From assembly GCF_003573695.1 (NCBI RefSeq), contig NC_039364.1:237812777-237876776 (forward strand): 64,000 nucleotides of DNA. Reading direction: 5' to 3'. Position numbers and translations under genes: made by a program. This stretch comes from Papaver somniferum (lineage: Eukaryota > Streptophyta > Magnoliopsida > Ranunculales > Papaveraceae). Every line of letters starts with the position of its first letter. Positions within the stretch are counted from its first letter, which is position 1. This document shows positions 45,908 through 55,248 of this stretch, one piece after another. The notes under the pieces are model-generated. The model worked only from the letters and a program-made list of their open reading frames with translations, was not told where the DNA came from and did no database searches.

Positions 45908-48900
45908 CAGGGCCGGCCCTGAGGCAAAGTCAACGAAGGTTGACTTTGGGGCAGCAGCTAAAGGGGCAGCAAAATATCTAGGGGGTTTGTGATAAAAAAA
46001 TGAAAATGAAGGTTTAAAACATGAGTACAGAAAGTAAAAAGGATGTATAGGAAGATAAGTAGGGGCATATTATGAATAAGAACTTACTTTAAAGGCTTAT
46101 TGCTCAATATATAATAAATATCATATATTACATAGATTTTTCTCTCTCGATTTTTCTATCAAAATCTCGTCTTCTTCCTTATTTCCTTCCCTGCTCCTCT
46201 GTCTCTTCGTCTTCGGCTCTTCCACAGTTCCACTTGAGCCATTGTTGCGACACCACCATCTCCACGGTAAGTAGAATCAAAACCCCAATTCAATCATGAA
46301 GCATAAGATAGATTGACATTTATATATTATAATTGATTTTGCATCTAATCTTTGGTTTTCAGTTAGTATAACTTAAGTGCATTTTTAGGGAAAAAAGTTT
46401 TAAACCCCCAATTCAATCATAAGAATAGATTATCATGTATGTTCTATGATTGATTTAAATGTTATCTTTTGATTCTCAGTTAACATTACTTAATTGTATA
46501 TTTTAGGGCAAATTTTTTTTAATTGAACCCCCAATTTTTAGTGAAACTTTTTTGTTTATTGTTCTTGTTTGCTGAGCATTTTTCTTTGTTGAATCAATGG
46601 CAGGTATGCCTCTGAAAAGAAAACAATCATCTGGATGTCAAAATAGGAAGAACCAAAAAAAGAGATTGGCATCTACTAAATCTCTTGCAGGTTCTTTTGA
46701 TAAGTTTTTGATTAGGAATCAACCAATAGTTGGGAACGCCACCAACGAAGATGATGCTACAGCTGATAAGGGTATGAATGAGGGGAATGAGAACGATGGT
46801 ATTGCTGATAATGGCATGAATGAGGGGAATGTAAGTGATGGGGCTGCTGATAATGGGATTGAGAAGGATAATGTGAATGTTGGTATTGGTGTTGCTAATA
46901 ATGGTGTTAATGAGGGGATTAATGGGAATGTGAATGTTGTTGTTGATGATAATGGTGTTAATGACAATGAGAATTATGGAAGTGCTGCTAACGGTATGAA
47001 TGATTGTGTCTATGAGGTGAATAATGAGAATAAAGGTGCTGATGGTGATAATAGAGATAGAAATGAGGATGATGCAAACACAACAACAGAAAATAATGAA
47101 GTTGGAAATTGTGGTGATAAGTTAACAGATAGAGACATGCTTGATCCAGGTCATTGGGAAACAATTGATAAAAAACTTGTTGATTTTTTGGTAGAGAAGG
47201 GTCCGGTAAGAGTTGACAATATCATATTCCCTAGAGATGACAAGAACGATTGTTTCTCTAGCTATCATTACTTTCGGAAATTGAGCAATTTTGAGAAACA
47301 AGATAGAAAATGGTTAGTGTATTCGAAAACTTTGGACAAGGTATTCTGTTTTTGTTGTAAACTGTTCATGAAAAGGGAAAGTAATTATCAGTTGTGCAGT
47401 ACTGGGTTTAATGATTGGAATAACCTAAGTGGAAGACTCGCAAGTCATGAAAACTGTGGAGTGCATCATCGTTGTATGTATGATTGGCTTGAGTTGGAAT
47501 TAAGATTGAGAAAGGAAAAAACTATCAACAAAAGAATACAAGAACAGATCAAGAAAGAGAGAAAACATTATAAAGAAGTATTGGAGAGGATGAAGGATGA
47601 AGTGTTGTTTCTAGCGAAGAATGGTTTAGCATTTCGTGGCGATAATGAGAAAGTTTATACAAAAAACAATGGTAACTTCTTAAGCTTCATAGAGACACTT
47701 GGAAAATATGATCCCGTGTTAAAGTATCATCTGGAGAGCATTGAAAAGAATGAAATGCGTACTCATTATCTCAGCCACAAGATTCAAAACGAAATGATTT
47801 CAATGCTTGCCGATGCAACGAGAAAGCTTATTGTCAAGAAAATCCACGAAGCCAAATACTTTTTAGTTATTCTTGATTGTACTCCTGATGTTTCTCGCAG
47901 GGAACAAATGTCTATTATCATCCGATGCGTAGATGTTTCAACGGCAAGAATCGAAGAGTATTATCTTGGGTTTTTGCGAGTGGAAGATAAAACAGGAGAA
48001 GGTTTATTTTTTGAACTTGAAGATGCATTAATCAATCTTGGGTTAAACATTGATGATATAAGAGGACAAGGGTATGACAATGGAGCAAACATGAAAGGAA
48101 AACATAAAGGTGTGCAGGCAAGATTACTCGAGATCAATCCAAGAGCTTTCTACACACCATGTGCTTGTCATAGTCTTAATCTCATACTTTCAGATATGGC
48201 CAAGTCTTGTCCTAAAGCAAGTTCTTTTTTTGGATCCATACAACGTATTTATACACTTTTTTCAGCTTCAACCAACCGGTGGGATGTATTTAAAGAGGAG
48301 ATTGGAAAGAAGGGATGGACACTTAAACCGTTGTCAGATACACGGTGGGAAAGCCGTGTCGCAAGTGTCAAAGCAATAAGATACCAAGCTCCGAAAATTC
48401 GAAATGCTTTAGAGAGATTGCGAGATTCATCCCCTATCTCTCAAGAAGTCAGTACTGCCGACAGCTTAGTAAGTTTTGACTTGCATAATTTTGAATTTTA
48501 TCTTAGCTTGACTATCTGGTATAGACTTCTGTTTGTTGTTAATACTGTGAGTAAGTCATTGCAATCTAAAGATATGGACATCGGTGTTGCTATACAACAA
48601 ATGAAAGGTCTTATTGAGTTTTTTAAAGACTTTAGAGTAAATGGGTTTCAAAAGGCAATGGATGAAGCTAAGGATATTGCAAGAGCGATGGGAAATGAAC
48701 CTACATTTCATGAAGTTCGTAACACCCGTACTACCGAACCAACATCAGGTGAGGAGTTTTTTAGAAAAAATTACTTCTTATATATAGTAGATAGTGCTAT
48801 GTCTTCATTCCGAACCAGATTTGAACAATTTCAAATGTACGAAGAAATATTTGGGTTTTTGTATGACTTGAACACGTTGAAATATATGAGTGAGGATGAA

Positions 48901-49566
48901 TTGATGAGTGCATGTGTTGCACTTGAAGCTTATTTGAAGCATGGTAGATCTAGTGATATTGATGGCAGGAAATTATGTATGAAACTAATCGTCATGCGAA
49001 TTGTACTACCTAGTTCGTGTAGTAAGCCAATCGATGTCTTACAATTTTTACTAAGAATGGGTGGTTGTTACCCTAATGCATGGATTTCTTATAGGATATT
49101 GCTTACGATTCCAGTCACAGTCGCCTCTGCGGAAAGAAGTTTTTCTAAGCTAAAGTTGATTTTCTCGTATCTTCGATCAACTATGTCGCAGGAAAGACTA
49201 GTAGGATTATCTATGTTAGCAATTGAAAATGACATGGCTATGCAAGTTGATTTTAAAATTGTACTTTCTGATTTCGCATCCAGGAATGCAAGAAGGGTCA
49301 TTTTCGAATAGATCGTAATCTATGTTATTATTCGAATCGAATGAACTGTTATTATTATTGTTTTTTTGAATATATGTTCTGTTGAGATATTTGACAAGCT
49401 TGTGGAAACATTTGGGAACTTAATATATGTATTTATAGGCTTAAATATGACAGAAAATGAGGCTAACATAGTTTGTACACCACCTTATGCTCCTGACTGT
49501 AGTTTGCTGGGGGGGCAACATTTTTTGGGTAAGCTTTGGGGAAGCAAAATGCCAGGGCCGGCCCTA
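45908..49566 (+). mobile_element. hAT transposon, apparently complete
   Basis: This 3659-bp element has termini CAGGGCCGGCCCTGAGGC and, inverted, TAGGGCCGGCCCTGGC. It is flanked by a perfect 8-bp duplication TTTCAAAG (45900-45907 and 49567-49574), diagnostic of hAT. The inverted repeat core is itself a palindrome (AGGGCCGGCCCT). One uninterrupted transposase gene lies inside. The intact ends, exact target duplication and open frame suggest a young and possibly autonomous insertion. Confidence 0.93.
46597..49311 (+). CDS. hAT transposase (zinc finger MYM-type protein 1-like)
   Basis: 904 residues in one uninterrupted exon. Order: basic start (residues 1-40); a low-complexity Asn/Gly/Asp-rich region of repeated DNGMNEGN-like units (about 50-165); a TTF-type zinc finger with WLVYSKTLDKVFCFCCKLF and a downstream CGVHHRC (about 245-300); a DUF4371-like RNase H-fold core with ILDCTPD (about 428), GQGYDNGANMKG (about 490) and CACHSLNLIL (about 522); STNRWDVF and DTRWESRV; and the C-terminal hAT dimerisation domain with IPVTVASAERSFSKLKLI (about 845). 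The size and motif set match plant zinc-finger MYM-type hAT transposases. The product would bind the element's ends and catalyse cut-and-paste transposition in the nucleus. The start was chosen as the first ATG of the frame; MPLKRKQ at residue 4 is an alternative. Confidence 0.93.
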   Translation: MAGMPLKRKQSSGCQNRKNQKKRLASTKSLAGSFDKFLIRNQPIVGNATNEDDATADKGMNEGNENDGIADNGMNEGNVSDGAADNGIEKDNVNVGIGVANNGVNEGINGNVNVVVDDNGVNDNENYGSAANGMNDCVYEVNNENKGADGDNRDRNEDDANTTTENNEVGNCGDKLTDRDMLDPGHWETIDKKLVDFLVEKGPVRVDNIIFPRDDKNDCFSSYHYFRKLSNFEKQDRKWLVYSKTLDKVFCFCCKLFMKRESNYQLCSTGFNDWNNLSGRLASHENCGVHHRCMYDWLELELRLRKEKTINKRIQEQIKKERKHYKEVLERMKDEVLFLAKNGLAFRGDNEKVYTKNNGNFLSFIETLGKYDPVLKYHLESIEKNEMRTHYLSHKIQNEMISMLADATRKLIVKKIHEAKYFLVILDCTPDVSRREQMSIIIRCVDVSTARIEEYYLGFLRVEDKTGEGLFFELEDALINLGLNIDDIRGQGYDNGANMKGKHKGVQARLLEINPRAFYTPCACHSLNLILSDMAKSCPKASSFFGSIQRIYTLFSASTNRWDVFKEEIGKKGWTLKPLSDTRWESRVASVKAIRYQAPKIRNALERLRDSSPISQEVSTADSLVSFDLHNFEFYLSLTIWYRLLFVVNTVSKSLQSKDMDIGVAIQQMKGLIEFFKDFRVNGFQKAMDEAKDIARAMGNEPTFHEVRNTRTTEPTSGEEFFRKNYFLYIVDSAMSSFRTRFEQFQMYEEIFGFLYDLNTLKYMSEDELMSACVALEAYLKHGRSSDIDGRKLCMKLIVMRIVLPSSCSKPIDVLQFLLRMGGCYPNAWISYRILLTIPVTVASAERSFSKLKLIFSYLRSTMSQERLVGLSMLAIENDMAMQVDFKIVLSDFASRNARRVIFE

Positions 49567-49690
49567 TTTCAAAGTGTGCCCCATAATGCACTACGTACAT
49601 GTCCAATCGTCCAAAAAGACGTCCAAAAAGAAAAACTATTATAAAGTAAGAGTCTTGATAGTTCACATCACCACCAAAAGAAATTCATGC

Positions 49691-50092
49691 ATGGAGAAGC
49701 GTTTCAGAAAGAAAAAAACTGAAAGGGAGAAGAAGAAGCGACAGAGTTTTCCTCATGATGCTACTGCTATTATTCCGTCTGATGCCATGTTCTATGAAAT
49801 ACTCACAAGGGTTCCTCTTAAGAGTTTGGCGCAATTCAGGTGCGTATGCAAAGACCCGTCTAACTTACTCGATACTCCGTTATTCCTTAAGCGGCAAAAG
49901 TCATGTCAGAATGACATGACAAAATTTTGGGAATAAGAAACGTATTAGGATCCATCATACAAAAGCGATTCCGCGGCCGGTACCAGAAGAAGATGTCTAT
50001 TATCTCTCAGATGAGGATATAATATTTCTCAAAGAACATATTCGGAGTGCTGATTTCATTACATATATAGACAGTAAAGCTCTGCTTTCATA
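49691..50092 (+). pseudogene. Truncated F-box protein, copy 1
   Basis: From ATG at 49691 a Lys/Arg-rich N-terminus (KRFRKKKTEREKKKRQ) is followed by a short F-box (IPSDAMFYEILTRVPLKSLA, then RCVCKDPSNLLDTPLFLKRQ). This frame stops at 49936. A shifted frame continues (NKKRIRIHHTKAIPRPVPEE and onward) to a TAA near 50092. The F-box is present but any C-terminal substrate-binding domain (FBA or Kelch) is missing, so the gene is frameshifted and truncated. A paralogue lies at 51568-52239, and both are followed by a minus-strand P450 relic. Confidence 0.7.
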
Positions 50093-50290
50093 ATCATTAA
50101 TAGCTGGTTTATACGAGTTTTACCTTATTTGAGTCTCATCTATTTAACTTGTATTATGAATATAATTCAAAACTACTGGCATTTGTTCTCTTTTTTCCCT
50201 CTCCAGTAGTGTTTCGGAATTTAATGGTCTACTCCATTATTATTTGATGATAAGGTACAGAAAAAGCAACCGAACCGGCACGAATCCTTA

Positions 50291-50736
50291 GGCTTTGTTT
50301 GGTAAAATTTATGATTACCTATTTATGATTATAGATAATCATAAATTGATAAATGATTTTGATATAATCATTTTTAAAATAAATTTTTCCAAACACTTTT
50401 TTCAAATAATTGATTATCATAGAATGATGATCTCGAAAAGGAGAAGAAAGAACAATGATTTACGATATTTTTTTAATCCTATGTTGCTTTGATGTCTCTT
50501 GATAGTTTAGAGAAAATAAGAAGAAAAAAATTCAATTTGAGTTTCTTAGAAAAAATAATTGATTATAATAAATTTTCAAAACAACTTTTTTCTGTTTATG
50601 GAAATAATGGATTTTTTCAATTATGATTAAAATAAGTAATTATTATAATGGTTACCAAACACATATAGAATCCATTATAATCTACATAATGGATTATGGG
50701 CCGATAATCCATTAAAATAATGGTTACCAAACAACC
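50291..50736. mobile_element. AT-rich foldback MITE
   Basis: This 446-bp element has ends GGCTTTGTTTGGTAAAAT and, inverted, GGTTGTTTGGTAACCATT. It is flanked by CCTTA on both sides (50286-50290 and 50737-50741). The interior is AT-rich and rich in GATTAT/ATAATC palindromes. Non-coding. Confidence 0.7.
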
Positions 50737-50819
50737 CCTTAGAGTGGGAACACGACCACTAGGTTTAGAACACAAACAAAGCCAGAGATAACACAAGAGG
50801 AATAGCAGATTTCAACAAG

Positions 50820-51057
50820 TATAAAAAGCTGCTTATAATTGTAAGGAAGGCGTGGGGTGACCAAAACATCGAGAGCGGAGGTAGCTTTAACATTAGTTAG
50901 CCAGGACTCTCGGGTCATATCGGTTGGTGTGCCTGACGGTGTTTTAGACTCACCCATGAGTTAGACGAGCTAAGGTCAAGTGCACCACTTGAAGAACAAG
51001 TGCTGTGCCAGGGTGAGATCGCCAACCAGCACCGAAAGGTATGAACCGGAAACAACT
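50820..51057 (-). pseudogene. Cytochrome P450 C-terminal fragment, CYP82-like, copy 1
   Basis: On the minus strand, the heme loop appears as FRFIPFGAGWRSHPGTALVL and is followed by QVVHLTLARLTHG and a stop. In a shifted frame comes the C-terminal tail MTRESWLTNVKATSALDVLV, then TPRLP. The order and the tail wording (TNLKATPLEVLVTPRLP in functional enzymes) are typical of the CYP82 family. The heme-ligating Cys is replaced by His (codon at 51015-51013), and the Arg of the FGxGRR motif is Trp. With about 80 residues left of roughly 520, this is a dead fragment. Confidence 0.75.
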
Positions 51058-51567
51058 TGTGATGAGTATCGAACAAAATGCATCAAATACACGAGATAAA
51101 TATAAAAAATAATGTAAATTACTATCTTTAGTCTAATTAAAGTAATATTTTATAACTTGATCTTCACTTAAAAAATGATACAAAATCAATTAAAATGCAA
51201 AAGAAATCGAGCGGCGTTCAGCTGACGGTATGGAAGAACTTTTATTATACTAAGTTGCCCCCACATGAGAAAAAGTTTGGCTCCGTCATTGATCAGAATC
51301 GAATATTAGCGGATAAATATCCGACAGCTAAACCTATACCTAACATTTAATATCAAATATCTGATACCGCTTAACCTGTCGGGTACGTATATCTAAATAT
51401 CGGACGGATATTCATCCGTTGATAGCCCCACCAGCCAGGAAACCAGCAACCATAATGCACTATGTTCAAGGAACGACTACGGTACACGCCAAGTCGACCA
51501 AAGACGAAAAACTAGTATAAAGTAAGAATTTTTGATGCGTCACATGACCACCTCAAGAAGTTGATAC
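51058..51567. other. Spacer between tandem F-box/P450 modules
   Basis: Non-coding. From about 51440 (CATAATGCACTATGTTCAAG) it is homologous to 49585-49690, the 5' flank of F-box copy 1, marking the start of the second module. Confidence 0.5.
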
Positions 51568-52239
51568 ATGAAGAAGGGTTTCAGAAAGAAAAAACCTAGA
51601 AAGGTGAAGAAGCAGCAGAATTTTCCTAATGATGCTACTACTATTGTAATTATCACAAAATTGGTTAAAAAGACCAAAATCAACAATTCCTGGATGAAAT
51701 GGACAGTTAGACTTTGATACTGTTTAAATGGACAAAAATGTAAAATAGGCAGGATGTAACCAGTTTCATCGTGCCCATTTTCAAATATTTTTTCTTATTT
51801 TTAATTTACACAGGATGTATCCAGTTTCATCCTTGCTATTTTTTAAATTTAAGTTAGGATGAAACCAGTTTCATCCTTACTATTTTTTTTGGCCATTTCA
51901 CCCAATCTATTTTTTACTCGTCCCATTTGTACCGTGATTTAAAAATATTTGTACAAATAACCCATTTTCCGTACAATTATTCCGTCTGATGTCATAATCT
52001 ATGAAATACTCACAAGACTTCCTCGTAAGAGTTTGGCGCGATTCAGGTGCGTATGCAAAGACTGGTCAGCCTTGTTCGATACTCCATTATTCCTTGAGCT
52101 ACGAAAGTCACGTCGCAAGAAAAAGATTGTGAATAAGAAACGTTTTAGGATCCGTCCTCCGATTCCAAGGAAAATACTAGAATATTTCTGGATACATATT
52201 TTTTCCAACAACATGTTCCGAGTGCTGGTTTTAAATATA
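51568..52239 (+). pseudogene. Truncated F-box protein, copy 2, split by a MITE
   Basis: ATG at 51568 opens MKKGFRKKKPRKVKKQQNFP. The frame breaks near 51648, where about 330 bp absent from copy 1 is inserted. It resumes at about 51978 with the F-box ([20 protein letters not shown], then [20 protein letters not shown]) and ends at TAG 52239. The downstream substrate-binding domain is missing, as in copy 1. The insert and truncation make function unlikely, although a fusion by splicing out the insert cannot be excluded from sequence alone. Confidence 0.7.
51649..51977. mobile_element. Small insertion in F-box copy 2 with triplicated motif
   Basis: About 329 bp separates ACTACTATT from ATTCCGTCTG, which are adjacent in copy 1 (49770-49785). 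Ends GTAATTATC and CCGTACAATT are weakly inverted. It contains three copies of a motif like AGGATGAAACCAGTTTCATC, which is itself palindromic. It is MITE-like; no reliable superfamily can be given. Confidence 0.55.
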
Positions 52240-52329
52240 TAGACCGTAAAGCCCTGCTTGCGTAATCATTAATTAATACCTTGTTTATATGAGTTCTATC
52301 TTAACTTGAGTTTCATCTATTTAACTTGT

Positions 52330-52589
52330 ATTTGGTAAGACCATGATTCCGATGCCAGCAGGCTCAACGGCAATTCCTTGCAACAGCCATCCCAATCCCA
52401 AGTGCACCACCTGAAGAGAAAGTGATGTGCCAGGGCAAGATCTTCTACCAACACCGAAAGGAATGAATTGGAAACCACGTTCTCTGCTAACATCCACCTC
52501 CATGCCGGCCAGATCAGAAATCTTTCTGGTTTAAACTTTGATGCATTGGACCAAACTTGTGGGTCTCGTCGAATCTTCGAGATATTCAT
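52330..52589 (-). pseudogene. Cytochrome P450 C-terminal fragment, copy 2
   Basis: Minus strand: the PERF motif (WSNASKFKPERFL) is in one frame at about 52555-52510. The heme loop FIPFGVGRRSCPGTSLSLQV, with its Cys ligand kept (about 52437-52435), is in another frame, followed by HLGLGWLLQGI and the tail IMVLPNTS. A frameshift near 52505 separates them. Only the C-terminal roughly 90 residues are recognisable. It is a paralogue of the fragment at 50820-51057 and forms the second half of a tandem F-box/P450 module. Confidence 0.78.
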
Positions 52590-53846
52590 AATGCAATGTG
52601 GTATCCAAGGATCGACGATTCAATGCTCAGTAGATTCTCTAGTCATAAGAGGACCAGGAGGATATAAACGCAGTGTTTAGAGGTTCTTGATATCGCTCAT
52701 CAACTTGTCTTTCTCTATTTGACCATTTCTTCATAGAACCCACAATAGAGCAACCATTAGAGAACGATGAAATGATGAAAAGAGTAATCTTTTTCTTCTT
52801 GTTCACGTGTTTTAGTACTTCTTTAACTCTTCCATTTTGGTACAACCCAAAATTTGATGGAGGAGAATAGAAGAAAATATAAAGACCTTAAAGACCATTA
52901 AAAGCTAATTGAAGAAAATTTCATCGAGCAACTGGACCATCACTGAGTAAGAATGCAAGGACAAGTCCGCAAATTTGCTTACGGTGGTGCATATGTATAT
53001 CAGTATATGAATCTAGAAAGTGTAGGGTTACAAATATGATCAGATTCTTCTGGAATTGAACACAATCACCTCTGACCACTATGAAAAGCGTAAACAAGAC
53101 TTGGCAAAAAGAAAAGATACTACCGTGAAGTAGGTAAGAGCTAATTATCAATAAAGCCAACTTGACCAGTAGTTGTCAAATGTATTCATGAGATGCCAAA
53201 TGAAGGAAACCAAGGCATAAAAGATTCCCATGCCATAATCACACCTCAAACTTCCAACTACACCAACCCTCAGCAATGCTATTAGAATCAACACTTAACG
53301 TAGAATCAATTGAACAAGCACTCATATAGACCAACTTTGGACCTTAACTATTCATTTTCTTTATATATAAACTCCTAGGTATAGTAACTGGAACACTAAT
53401 ACATAAAGAAACTTAACCATAAAAATGGACTAAATGAGCAGGCACCTTTTAAGTCATCTACTAATATAGAGATGCACATATGGGAATGTGACAGTTTCGA
53501 AGTGCCTGCTCATTGTGTTGTATCATGCACTTGACTGCCGACAGCATGTCTCAAAATCATATTTTGCGATAAAAAAAATTTAGTCCAAGGAAAAAAAAAA
53601 AGTCCGGATGATGCATATACATAGTAAATAGGCAAAAGTCAAACAGGACTTAGTATAGGAATTTGAATACCAACTAATCTTTCCATTTAATTCAAAAAAC
53701 TTAGAGCAAATTTAGCTGAAATTAAGCAGACTAATTGGTGCAGATCAGTTTGAATTTTATATTCTTATTAAAGGAAACATAGAAAACTTGTGTTCTTCTT
53801 AAACAAGTTTTGAACAACTTCGTTCTTGCATTTATAAATCTTTTTA
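52590..53846. other. Spacer upstream of the NET3-like gene
   Basis: AT-rich and non-coding as far as I can see. Short minus-strand open frames (52639-52845, 52921-53160) carry no motif I recognise; they might be decayed P450 upstream sequence. The promoter of the NET3-like gene should lie in the last few hundred bases, but no element can be fixed. Confidence 0.4.
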
Positions 53847-54725
53847 ATGGAGAATAACAAGAAGGTTGCTTGTTCATGGTGGTTGGGTAAACATATCGAT
53901 TCCAATCAATCTCCATGGCTTCAATCTACTCTCAATGGTAATATCGATCACTATATACTTTGTCCTTCTCAAATATGACTAATTTAGCCTCTTATTCTAA
54001 TTTCATTATTCGATAATATTGGATTGAAATGGATGTCGTTATATGCAGATTTGGATGACAAAATGAAGGCTATCGTATCACTTATTATGCAAGACGATGG
54101 AGACACTTTTGCTCAAAGAGCGGAGATGTACTACAAGAACAGAACTCAACTGGTGAAAATGATGGAAGAGTTTCATAGATCATATCGTTGTTTAGCTGAA
54201 CGATACGATCGGTTAAGGCCTGAATCGGATCATTCTTTAAACTCTTTCTTAAATGTCGAAAGCAGCCAAAACATAGACAGCAATGGGGCTAATGGGAACA
54301 GTACTGCCGGTACTAATGATCCCAATCCAGCAACATCTGTACGTGCTGCCGAAGATCCTGAATCCAACACCGTGGAACATGATTCACATGATGCTGAATT
54401 ACTTGACACGAAGGAAGAATGCGAAGCGGATAACAATGATGAAAAGGAGCAACGTGGGAGACAGATTGCTAGCTACTGTGAAAACGGCGATATGTGGTCT
54501 GATATGAAAATGCAAGTTTCAAAGCTAATCGAAGAAAATACAAAACAACAGTCGGAGTTGATAAGACGAAACAATGAAAAGAGAAAAGCCATTAAAGACC
54601 TTTGTTTGCAACTAGACAAACTAACTGAAGAAAACATGATTCTTCGGTCTCGCATTCCAAACTTGAAGGGAAGGCTTCTTGGAGTCCTCTTGGGTGGATG
54701 CCCATCTAGGAAGGAATATGAGTAG
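53847..54725 (+). CDS. NET3-like protein with NAB (KIP1-like) actin-binding domain
   Basis: Two exons, 53847-53937 and 54049-54725, with a GT-AG intron of 111 bp and matching phase, give 255 residues. The NAB domain fills residues 1 to about 95: SWWLGKHIDSNQSPWLQSTL, DLDDKMKAIVSLIMQDDGDT, FAQRAEMYYKNRTQLVKMME, then EFHRSYRCLAERYDRL. A Ser/Asn/Asp/Glu-rich linker (about 96-170) and a C-terminal coiled coil follow (IEENTKQQSELIRRNNEKRK, LCLQLDKLTEENMILRSRI). NET proteins bind F-actin and link it to membranes; NET3 members are short like this one. Exon 1 starts at the only ATG that gives the conserved tryptophans. No breaks are seen. It is flanked by transposon sequence on both sides, but the gene itself is clean. 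Confidence 0.9.
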
Positions 54726-55239
54726 TCTTGGTAGGGTTATTGGTTTTTCACATTATGGACTTGTATTGTAATGTTCTGCACTTTTCTATGTAATGGCTCG
54801 TCAGAATGTTAATGACGCCACTTACTGCAAGTCCGAAAAATAATTTTCAAAATCTTACCTTCCATTGGCGCAATACTCCGATCACCTCATCAGTATGTCA
54901 GATTTTCCACACCATATATGCAATACATCTTAATCACTAGTTTGGTGCATATCTTCGTCTTCCAGAACGGCATAGGCCATCCACTAATCTTAGTACTGTA
55001 CGTGTATTATGTGTTGGTTTCGATTGATAAAACATTGAGCTTATGGGAATTGTAATAACCAGTAATTTGAAGAGCTACCAAGCATTTTAAAATTTATAGC
55101 GTAAGTACAGGTTGTACATTGGTCCCTAAACTACTTCCTAAATCCTTCATTCAGGAATTCTTAGAAACTTGGGAAATTACAGGATCCAAACCCCAATCTC
55201 TCCTATGTGAGGGAGCATGAGAACCATTCTTCTCATAAA
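54726..55239. other. 3' flank of the NET3-like gene
   Basis: Non-coding. No gene or repeat recognised. An AATAA-like signal near 54840 could be part of the transcript end, but this is weak. Confidence 0.4.
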
Positions 55240-55248
55240 TAATTAATA

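Noticed and set aside
46719..46967. 82-codon minus-strand open frame rich in Pro/Ser/Leu
   Set aside because: It is the reverse complement of the low-complexity Asn/Gly repeat in the hAT transposase.
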